The translations under genes were made by a program, and so were the position numbers. Positions 27,579 through 34,519 of a DNA stretch of 64,000 nt are shown piece by piece. The DNA lies in contig NZ_VTSR01000011.1 of assembly GCF_008329715.1 (NCBI RefSeq), positions 274,079 to 338,078 of the forward strand, written 5' to 3'. The DNA is from Gimesia chilikensis. Lineage in GTDB: Bacteria > Planctomycetota > Planctomycetia > Planctomycetales > Planctomycetaceae. Below the pieces are notes generated by a model. It saw only the letters and a list, made by a program, of their open reading frames with translations. It made no database searches and was not told where the DNA came from. The stretch's first letter is position 1, and each line of letters begins with the position of its first letter.

Positions 27579-28254
27579 ATCCTGATCCTAAAACTGAATC
27601 TTAAGGTTCCCGAAGCAAAAAGCCTGCATTTCAACGCTGGTCGAGACTGGAGAGTCTGACATATATAAATATAGACACTTCAGTGCCTCATATCTAACGC
27701 CCGGTTCACACTACTCACAAGCAATTTCTGAAGTGGAACAAACCTTTTTCACGGGCTGGTTCAGAACATAACGACATGTTGAACTCCCGCAGCAGGGCAT
27801 TACAACCGGAATACTTTACCCAGATTATCCTGTTTTCGATATTTGAGACGATTTCCAGCCCCCCTGCCAATCAATGCCTGACCGTAAGTCATGTTCTATT
27901 TTCCAATTATGGCCTGTTCTGATTCTACGCATGTTATACTTCAAATATTTGACCGTCTCTTATAACAGGGTATGTTTTTACGGCTCCGGGCTACTGGACC
28001 GATTACTCACTTTGTCCGTTTCTTTTCCGCAACATGCCAAAAAAAAGAGATTTACGACAAATTGTCTTTTTGCATTCGCCCTTCCCCCCGAATAAAATCA
28101 GGGTATGTAAGATTGTCCACACAGTGAAAATCGCGTGGGGAACCAGCAAAAAACCATAGTTTACGTCAAACATACCGTATAATTTCTGAAAGAGTCTCAT
28201 TTCAGAAATGGAAAACGGAAATCCATCGATCGATCAAACAGGTAAGTTAACTCT
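27579..28254. other. Divergent regulatory region of the adaptor cluster
   Basis: About 675 unusually AT-rich bases separate the two divergent adaptor genes. On the minus strand AT-rich TATATTTATATATG around 27660-27675 may be a -10 region for the HlyD operon. On the plus strand a consensus TATAAT and a 10-bp inverted repeat precede the GAF-HlyD gene and are annotated separately. Short open frames here (for example 28003-28200, minus) have no ribosome site. No small-peptide precursor with a good ribosome site was found. Confidence 0.5.
28178..28209 (+). promoter_or_regulatory. -10 box with adjoining perfect 10-bp inverted repeat
   Basis: TATAAT (28178-28183) is a perfect -10 hexamer. Overlapping it, ATTTCTGAAA (28182-28191) and TTTCAGAAAT (28200-28209) form an exact 10-bp inverted repeat with an 8-base spacer, covering the expected transcription start about 45-75 bases before ATG 28255. 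It could be a repressor operator or an mRNA 5' hairpin. No clear -35 was found 15-18 bases upstream. Confidence 0.5.
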
Positions 28255-30276
28255 ATGACCAGCACTCAATCGCCCACTCAGACCCGTGAACGCGTCATTC
28301 GTATTGCGCGGGAAATCGAAGAGTTTGCTCATTCCAACGTCGCCCCCGAGACATTCTTCCGTGAATTTCTCAGACGCGTGGTAGCCGGACTGGGAGCAAC
28401 GGCAGGTGCTGCCTGGTTAATCGATGAAAGCGGTCGGTTGACGATCAAAAGTGAAGTCAATCTGGCAGACACCGGTTTCTACGAAGAACCAGAGGCGATT
28501 CTGAAGAACCAGCGTCTGCTCTCTGATGTCGTTTCCACGGCTGAAGCGCGCATCTTTACCGCCGACGGTGAGAGCGATGTCCACCTCCCCACCGATAACC
28601 TGATTGTGGTGGCAGCGTTGACGATTCGCAAAAAACCGGTCGGTGTCATCGAAATCTTCCAGCGGTCGAATGCTCCTAAACAGGCTCACTCAGGTTACCT
28701 GCAGTTTGTCGAGCAGATGTCGGGCTATGCCTCGCATTATCTGACAGAGCGCGACAAAGCCAATCAGTCGGATGCATCCCTCGAAGTCTGGGAAGAAGTC
28801 GACCAGTTCGTCCAACAGCTGCACCGCAGCCTGGATTTGTCTGAAGTCGCGGCGACCGTCGTGAATGATGGTCGTCAGCTCCTGAATGCTGACCGCGTCA
28901 GCCTGGCGATGCAGTACGGCAGAAAAACAGTCATCGAAGCAATCAACGGACAGGACAAAGTCAACAAGCGGGCCAACACGGTCCGACTGCTCTCCAAGCT
29001 CTCCAACAAAGTTCTGGCAATGCGTGAGGCCTTTATCTACTCAGGGTCGGTCGATGCGATTCCCCCGCAGATTGAAGAGCCCCTGGCCGACTACCTGCAG
29101 GAAAGCGGAACCCGCATGATCATGATCGTGCCGCTTTTCGAACCGGAAAAAATTGTCAAAAATGATGACGAAGCCCTGGGGCGTACCAGCGATAAACCTC
29201 GCAAACTGATTGGCGGTCTGATCGTTGAACAGATCACCGACAGCCAGCCGCGACCTCATCTGGAAAGCCGCGCTGATCTGCTGTCGGGGCACATCGCCAG
29301 CGGGATTGCCAATTCCCGCAACTACGAGAGCATTTTCCTGATGCCGCTCTGGCGGATGGTCGGACGCATCTTTGCTTCGCTGCGTGGTAAAACTCTCGTC
29401 AAAACCCTGGTCGTGATCGCACTGCTTGTCGCTGCCGGCGTGACACTGGCGATGGTTCCCTATGATTATCGAGTCAACTGTGACGGTCGACTGATGCCGA
29501 CCATTCAGCGGGAAGTCTTTACCAACTGGGAAGGCGAAGTCGTCAAGATTCATGTAGAGAGTGGACAGCAGGTGAAAAAAGGTGACCTGCTGGTGGAAAT
29601 CCGCAACGAAGACCTGAAAGCCCAGGCCGTAGATGCGGAAAACAAACTGAACGAACTCCGCCTGTCGATGCTGGCAGTGAATGCCCAGCTTCAATCGGAC
29701 TCCAACAATAAACGCCCGGTGGAAGATATCATCAATCTCCGTGGTAAATTATTTGAAACACGCACCCAGATCGCAGGTACCGAACGGCATCTGGAGATTC
29801 TGAACGAGCGACTCGACAAACTGAATGTGCGGGCTCCCATCGATGGCGTTGTCACCACATTCCAGGTGGAACAGCTGCTGATTAACCGTCCGGTGCAGCG
29901 GGGTGAACTGCTGATGGAGATCATGGATCCCAACGGTCCCTGGCAGCTGGAACTGGACGTGGAAGAAAAACGGATGGGGCACATCCTCCGAGCGGCTGAG
30001 AAGAAGGGCGATATCGAGTTGCCCGTCGAATTCATTCTGGCAACGTCCAACGAACTGACCTACGAAGGGGAAGTCACCGAAATCTCAACACGGGCCAATC
30101 ACGCCGAAGAGGTAGGGTCGATTGTGGAAACCTATGCCACATTTGATGAAGAAGCACTGCCGATGCTGCGAATTGGTGCTGAAGTGAGTGCCAAGATCGA
30201 CTGCGGTGAACGCAGCCTGTTCTATGTGCTGTTCGGTGATGTGGTGGAAACCGCCCGTCGTTACTTCTGGTTCTAA
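28255..30276 (+). CDS. GAF-GAF-HlyD membrane adaptor
   Basis: A 673-residue protein. The N-terminal half looks cytoplasmic with two GAF-type domains (about residues 22-165 and 180-350), for example FLRRVVAGLGATAGAAWLID and LLNADRVSLAM. A single membrane helix (about 379-401) follows, then a lipoyl/coiled-coil adaptor domain with TNWEGEVVKIHVESGQQV and LNVRAPIDGVVTTF. GAF domains bind small ligands or mediate dimerisation, so this adaptor may sense a cytoplasmic signal. It has no signal peptide, consistent with the membrane helix being internal. It is transcribed away from the HlyD/M50 genes from the shared regulatory region and ends at a strong terminator. The pump is not identified. Confidence 0.9.
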   Translation: MTSTQSPTQTRERVIRIAREIEEFAHSNVAPETFFREFLRRVVAGLGATAGAAWLIDESGRLTIKSEVNLADTGFYEEPEAILKNQRLLSDVVSTAEARIFTADGESDVHLPTDNLIVVAALTIRKKPVGVIEIFQRSNAPKQAHSGYLQFVEQMSGYASHYLTERDKANQSDASLEVWEEVDQFVQQLHRSLDLSEVAATVVNDGRQLLNADRVSLAMQYGRKTVIEAINGQDKVNKRANTVRLLSKLSNKVLAMREAFIYSGSVDAIPPQIEEPLADYLQESGTRMIMIVPLFEPEKIVKNDDEALGRTSDKPRKLIGGLIVEQITDSQPRPHLESRADLLSGHIASGIANSRNYESIFLMPLWRMVGRIFASLRGKTLVKTLVVIALLVAAGVTLAMVPYDYRVNCDGRLMPTIQREVFTNWEGEVVKIHVESGQQVKKGDLLVEIRNEDLKAQAVDAENKLNELRLSMLAVNAQLQSDSNNKRPVEDIINLRGKLFETRTQIAGTERHLEILNERLDKLNVRAPIDGVVTTFQVEQLLINRPVQRGELLMEIMDPNGPWQLELDVEEKRMGHILRAAEKKGDIELPVEFILATSNELTYEGEVTEISTRANHAEEVGSIVETYATFDEEALPMLRIGAEVSAKIDCGERSLFYVLFGDVVETARRYFWF

Positions 30277-30300
30277 CAGCCGATCGACAATACTGAAAAC

Positions 30301-30339
30301 AAAAAACGCCCCTGGATTAAATTCCAGGGGCGTTTTTTT
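30301..30339. terminator. Bidirectional terminator between GAF-HlyD and His-rich lipoprotein genes
   Basis: Stem AAAACGCCCCTGGA pairs with TCCAGGGGCGTTTT around a 6-base TTAAAT loop; A-run on the left and T-run on the right. It serves both convergent transcripts. Confidence 0.95.
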
Positions 30340-30358
30340 ATCGATTTACAGACCGCGA

Positions 30359-30991
30359 CTATTCTTTGTCAGCAGGTTTGTCTTCGGTCTTTTTCGGTTC
30401 TTCTTTTTTGGCTTCCTCTTTCTTCGGCTCTTTTTCATGTGCATGATCGTGATCATGATCGCCGTGCTCATGGCCGTGACCATCGTGCTTCAGGTCAACA
30501 TGAAAATGATTTTCGCCGATATCAAGGTGGAAGTGCCCATTCAGATCGGATTCTTTTTTGATCGATTCCGGAATGGCTTTCCCTTCGGCTACGAAACGGG
30601 AGGACTTGCCGTCCTTTTCCCCTTCCAGAGGCTTGGCAGCCAGCGGAATTTCGTGTTCTTTGTCGCCAACTTCCATATCAAAGTCGATGGACTCGGCAGC
30701 GATCGGAACAGCAGCTTTGGCATCAGGACCGAGAATGAAGGCGGTCAGCGTGCGTTTATCGCCGTCAAAGACGACTTCCACGTGGTACTGTTCTTCACCC
30801 ACTTCCAGCAGATGACCGCCGTTGGGGCCATGGGCGTGTTCGTGATCGTGTCCATGGTCATGTTCTGCTTCCGCGGAAGCCTGGGAGTCTTTTTCATCGA
30901 ATGTACGGGTTTCATCCTGTCCGGCACAACCGGTAAACAGGGCGAGTGCCCCGCTGCAACAGACGACAGCCAATAAATTATTAATCCGCAT
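30359..30991 (-). CDS. Histidine-rich periplasmic lipoprotein, probable metal binder
   Basis: About 210 residues. The N-terminus is a lipoprotein signal (hydrophobic LLAVVCCSGALALFTGC, lipobox Cys about residue 22). Two His-rich blocks follow: HDHGHDHEHAHGPNGGH near residue 45 and HDGHGHEHGDHDHDHAHE near the C-terminus, then a Lys/Glu-rich tail. HGPNGGHLLEVGE resembles the small His domain found ahead of some metal-efflux adaptors. Binding of Zn, Ni, Co or Cu is likely but the metal is unknown. Of two in-frame ATGs (30997, 30991), 30991 is preferred because AAGGA lies six bases upstream of it. It is convergent with the GAF-HlyD gene; a link to that adaptor system is possible but not shown. 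Confidence 0.82.
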   Translation of the reverse strand: MRINNLLAVVCCSGALALFTGCAGQDETRTFDEKDSQASAEAEHDHGHDHEHAHGPNGGHLLEVGEEQYHVEVVFDGDKRTLTAFILGPDAKAAVPIAAESIDFDMEVGDKEHEIPLAAKPLEGEKDGKSSRFVAEGKAIPESIKKESDLNGHFHLDIGENHFHVDLKHDGHGHEHGDHDHDHAHEKEPKKEEAKKEEPKKTEDKPADKE

Positions 30992-31124
30992 TTTCATTCC
31001 TTCCCGAATTATATGAAACAAAGTGTTTTGATAGCGATTTTAATTCGCCCTGTCGATTACATATGCAAATCATATGCAGAATGAACCATAAAGAAAAGCG
31101 ATCTGCTGAAGTTTCACACAGAGA

Positions 31125-32513
31125 TCACTGAATCCCCTCTTCCTCAGCCTGCGCCTCATCGATAGCATCATCCTGAATATATGTTTTTCCTTTATAACGC
31201 TGCGCGACGAACACAAACAGTACCGCGGCCACCAGCATCAGTCCGGAAAAGAACCAGAAGTATCTGGCGCCTTCCAGGTATGAGCTCTGCTCATCAACCA
31301 TAATGACTTCATTCACACCCGCAGTCAGCAGATTCCCCACCGTCATGGAAAGAAAGAAGAGTGACATGATGAATGACTTCATCGATTTGGGAGCCTGAGT
31401 ATAGGAAAATTCAAGGCAGGTAATCGAAACCATGACTTCTGCAGAAGTCAAAACCAGATAGGGAATCGCCTGCCAGAGTATGTGAGGAGGGTTATCAGGA
31501 GCATGGATGATCCATGATTCAAGCAGGGCGCTGATGGCAAACGAGGCGGCTGCCAGAAAGAAACCGATGGAGATTTTCCGCAGGGGCGTGAGTGGAAAGA
31601 CTTTGTCGATCAAGGGGTAAATCACATACGTAAACGTCGGCACCAGGATTAAAATAAACAGGGGATTGAGTGCCTGTATTTCGGCCGCTCCCAGCTCATA
31701 GCTACCAATCATGTGTTTCATCTTTGTTCCCTGGAGCACCCAGGAAGATCCCGTCTGATCGAAGAGCGACCAGAAGACGGGGAGAAACACATAATAGAGT
31801 ACCGACAGATTCAACAGCGCCTGCAGTCCTTCCTTACCAAATGTTTCCGAGCGAAACTTCTCCCAGCCCGAAGCGGGAATGTGCACAAATTCATTGCGTC
31901 CCAGCCAGAACAGGATGGTGGCGATCAGCATCAAGATACCCGGCAGTCCAAACGCGTAATGAGGTCCATAGTTCTTAAGGATCACCGGAATCAATAAGGA
32001 AGCGACAAAGGCCCCCATGTTGATCGACAGATAGAACCAGCCAAAGACCCGGCTGAGCAGATGCTGATTTTTCTTGCCGAACTGATCTCCCACATGGGCA
32101 GAGACACAGGGCTTGATCCCCCCAGCGCCAATGGCGATCAAAGTCAGGCCGACCAGCAGCCCCGTTCGCGTTTCATCAATGGCCAGCGCCAAGTGGCCGA
32201 AACAGTAGACGATCGACAGAGTCAGAATCGTCCGATATTTGCCCCAGAACACATCGGAGATAATGGACCCCAGGAGTGGGAAGAAGTAGACGGCAGCCAC
32301 AAACAGATGAAAGTATTTCGTCGCCTGTTCATCGCTCATGTAATCTTTCATGCCCTCTGCATTGAGCAGATACTGTGTCATGAAGATTACGAGTATGCCC
32401 CGCATCCCATAATAACTGAAGCGTTCGGCCGCTTCGTTGCCAACAATATAGGGAATCCCGTTCGGCATTTTGGTGGAAGGGACAGGAGCAGTCTTATAAG
32501 TTGGCGATGTCAT
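31125..32513 (-). CDS. POT family (proton-dependent oligopeptide) transporter
   Basis: A 462-residue major-facilitator protein with about twelve membrane helices. The family motif near the N-terminus is NEAAERFSYYGMRG (residues 25-38), matching the ExxERFxYYG proton-coupling signature of peptide transporters, and FYLSINMGAFVASLLIP is the second POT signature. It should import di- and tripeptides with protons across the inner membrane. It begins 38 bases downstream of the split-ATPase operon on the same strand with no terminator, so it may be read through, although function gives no obvious link. Confidence 0.92.
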   Translation of the reverse strand: MTSPTYKTAPVPSTKMPNGIPYIVGNEAAERFSYYGMRGILVIFMTQYLLNAEGMKDYMSDEQATKYFHLFVAAVYFFPLLGSIISDVFWGKYRTILTLSIVYCFGHLALAIDETRTGLLVGLTLIAIGAGGIKPCVSAHVGDQFGKKNQHLLSRVFGWFYLSINMGAFVASLLIPVILKNYGPHYAFGLPGILMLIATILFWLGRNEFVHIPASGWEKFRSETFGKEGLQALLNLSVLYYVFLPVFWSLFDQTGSSWVLQGTKMKHMIGSYELGAAEIQALNPLFILILVPTFTYVIYPLIDKVFPLTPLRKISIGFFLAAASFAISALLESWIIHAPDNPPHILWQAIPYLVLTSAEVMVSITCLEFSYTQAPKSMKSFIMSLFFLSMTVGNLLTAGVNEVIMVDEQSSYLEGARYFWFFSGLMLVAAVLFVFVAQRYKGKTYIQDDAIDEAQAEEEGIQ

Positions 32514-32551
32514 CAGTTGGTCTGGTCCTTCAATGGTGTCTCGACTTCGGT

Positions 32552-33253
32552 TCAGGTTGATTCTTGCTGCTGCCGATCCGTTTCCACGCGTTCTACCTTT
32601 ACCCCTTCGGGAGAGGGAGTGAATTGGAAAATGGTGTCAGCATAACGTTCAAACATTACCGGATCGTGGTGACTGATCATGATAATCTGGAAGCCGAGTG
32701 CCTGCCCCGCCTCATGAATAATTTTCACTAACCGTGGTACCAGATCGGGACGGAGCCAGCAATCCTGTTCGTCCAGAACAAGTACCCGCCGGTGTTCTGT
32801 TTCATCCAGCGTCATGAGCGCAAACATCCGCAGGCCGACCGAGAGGATGTTGGCCACCGAGCCCCCCTGCCCCCGCATAATGTCTTCCGTATTGCCTTCC
32901 CGTTCGATCTGAAATTCGACCGTGGCGGCGTTGCGTTTCCATTCAGCGACCGCCTTGAGCTTGAGCGGCTGTTCCAGAACTTCCTGGAGGGCGATCGTCA
33001 GTTTCTCCTGAATCATCTGCAGTTCCTGCTCGAACAGCTGACCGCTTAAGGTCTCCAGGGCTTCGGTGACCTGCTCAGAGATCCCCAGGTACTGTTCCGT
33101 TTCCTGCAATTGTTGTTTGAGCTGGGCCTGGTCTTTCTCTTTCTGTTCGCGCACCGCGGAGAGCTTCCAACAGCGGCGCTGCAGGCTCATGGGAGACCGC
33201 AGTTCCCCGGGCTCGGTCTCGGAATCAGATTGAGAAGTCATGTCGCTCTGCAT
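32552..33253 (-). CDS. Rad50/SbcC-like ATPase, C-terminal (Walker B) half
   Basis: A 233-residue protein. Residues about 30-100 are coiled coil rich in Glu/Gln/Leu. Then follows an ABC/Rad50-like C-terminal lobe: GQGGSVANILSVGLRM (about 130-145) at the place of the LSGGQ signature, Walker B RVLVLDEQDCWL (about 158-169) with the catalytic Glu, and an ISHHD H-loop near 196. There is no Walker A anywhere in it, so it cannot bind ATP alone; it would need the protein encoded at 34509-35852, which has Walker A but no Walker B. It is the last of the four-gene set, 23 bases after the small coil gene. GGAAAG precedes ATG 33253. Confidence 0.82.
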   Translation of the reverse strand: MQSDMTSQSDSETEPGELRSPMSLQRRCWKLSAVREQKEKDQAQLKQQLQETEQYLGISEQVTEALETLSGQLFEQELQMIQEKLTIALQEVLEQPLKLKAVAEWKRNAATVEFQIEREGNTEDIMRGQGGSVANILSVGLRMFALMTLDETEHRRVLVLDEQDCWLRPDLVPRLVKIIHEAGQALGFQIIMISHHDPVMFERYADTIFQFTPSPEGVKVERVETDRQQQEST

Positions 33254-33276
33254 GGCTCACTTTCCATTCGGCCGGT

Positions 33277-33582
33277 TCAGGAAGCGTCTGCTGACTGATG
33301 TGCGGTTTCAATTTGGGAGAGTTCGGTTTCGATCTTCGCGAGACTCTGATGATACTCGGCCCGCTTACGGGCATTCTCATCCTTGATCTGCTGCAGCTTT
33401 GCTTTCAACTCTTCCAGTTGATCGGTGCCATACTCCTCCTGCGCCTGTTGCTTGAGCTCGTTCAGATTCTGCTCCGCATTCACCAGGTCGCGTTCGGATT
33501 CAATTTTGCGTTTATTCAGTTTCTGAAACTGTTCCGTCAAAGCTTCGATATCGGGAACTGCTCCCTGCTGGTCATTCGTCAT
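33277..33582 (-). CDS. Small all-coil protein in the split Rad50-like operon
   Basis: About 101 residues, almost entirely predicted coiled coil: dense Glu/Lys/Gln/Leu heptads such as LTEQFQKLNKRKIESERDL and LEELKAKLQQIKDENAR, with no Cys, no motif and no membrane segment. ATG 33582 lies inside the last codons of the phosphoesterase gene (11-base overlap), typical of translational coupling. In a normal Rad50/SbcC the strands of the coiled coil are part of one chain; here a separate gene supplies a coil-only piece. Whether it pairs with the coils of the two ATPase halves is inference. Confidence 0.78.
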   Translation of the reverse strand: MTNDQQGAVPDIEALTEQFQKLNKRKIESERDLVNAEQNLNELKQQAQEEYGTDQLEELKAKLQQIKDENARKRAEYHQSLAKIETELSQIETAHQSADAS

Positions 33583-34519
33583 CGCGGGAAACCTCATCTG
33601 CTAATTTCTGTATTTCTGCTGCCACGGTAGTTTCAAACTGGGGCAGATTTTTTTCCAGGAACAGTTTCAGCCCTGCTCCCGTATCCGTTCTCCGAGACTG
33701 TAATTCGGCCAGCCCCGAAATAAAAGCGGACGGCACGCCTTCCTCGGTTTCGTCTTCCATTTCCGGATGAAAGACTTCATCAAAGGCGGCATGGGGGATT
33801 TCCACCTGGGAACGTCGCCAGCCGTCTGCGGTCGCTTCGAGTTTCAGGACAGAAGGAATATGCGCCCGGGTCGCATCGCTGCGCGAACGCCGGATGATAT
33901 TCCCCGGAGTCACCCAGGTCGTCTGCCCTTTCTGCACGTCTTCGAGCCGACGATGAATGTGGCCGTTGACGACATATTCCACGCCTGTAATTTCATAGGG
34001 ACGCAGGTGCCCCTGTTCCTCGTAGCCGGGAACGAGCAGATCGTGGTGGGTCACCCAGACGATCAGCGGCGAATCGGTTTCGTGCTCAAAGGCGTCTGCC
34101 TTGGGAAGTTTGTGTCCCCAGGAAGTGCCTCCCACAATCACGGAACGGCCTGCCATGGTGCCTCGCCAGGGATTTTCGGTTGAGAGCAGACGATAGCGGC
34201 CCGCCTGGATGAGGATGCTGAGCGTGTCGTGTTCGTTCAACTGGTTTTCACGGCAGTCATGATTACCGTAAATGCCGTACACAGGAGTTTCGAATAAGGT
34301 CAGCAGTTCACACAGCAGCCAGTTCTGATTGTCGCGGGGAACATGAAACAGGTCACCCAGGATCACGGGAAGTAAGCTTTGTTCCTGCGCCGTCTGCAGA
34401 CACCACTTGATTTTCTCCAGCACGACGCGGGGATAATCGTCCCTGCGAAAGCCGGGAACCCGCCCTTCCACGTGGGGATCGCCGATCAGGAGCACACCTT
34501 GATATTCTTCAGGCGTCAT
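33572..34519 (-). CDS. Mre11/SbcD-like metallophosphoesterase
   Basis: A 315-residue calcineurin-fold phosphoesterase. All five metal motifs are visible: GDPHVEG (residues 13-19), ILGDLFH (about 53-59), YGNHDC (about 85-90), VTHHDLL (about 156) and NGHIHRR (about 187). Order and spacing fit Mre11/SbcD-type nucleases, which use two Mn ions and work with a Rad50/SbcC ATPase. The C-terminal region (about 240-315) is acidic and helical, the position where Mre11 normally carries its Rad50-binding motif. It overlaps the upstream ATPase gene by 11 bases and the downstream coil gene by 11 bases. Nuclease action on DNA is inference from family and neighbours. Confidence 0.88.
   Translation of the reverse strand: MTPEEYQGVLLIGDPHVEGRVPGFRRDDYPRVVLEKIKWCLQTAQEQSLLPVILGDLFHVPRDNQNWLLCELLTLFETPVYGIYGNHDCRENQLNEHDTLSILIQAGRYRLLSTENPWRGTMAGRSVIVGGTSWGHKLPKADAFEHETDSPLIVWVTHHDLLVPGYEEQGHLRPYEITGVEYVVNGHIHRRLEDVQKGQTTWVTPGNIIRRSRSDATRAHIPSVLKLEATADGWRRSQVEIPHAAFDEVFHPEMEDETEEGVPSAFISGLAELQSRRTDTGAGLKLFLEKNLPQFETTVAAEIQKLADEVSRDDE

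Noticed and set aside
27874..28200. Two small overlapping frames between the divergent adaptor genes
   Set aside because: Neither has a ribosome site, one spans the 28178 promoter-like box, and the region is AT-rich regulatory sequence. They were considered as possible peptide precursors for the M50 system but nothing supports that.
34509..34519. Possible frameshift explaining the split Rad50-like genes
   Set aside because: The break is not a simple shift: a full phosphoesterase gene and a coil gene lie between the halves, and each gene starts with its own start codon and ends in its own stop, so one frameshift could not create the arrangement.
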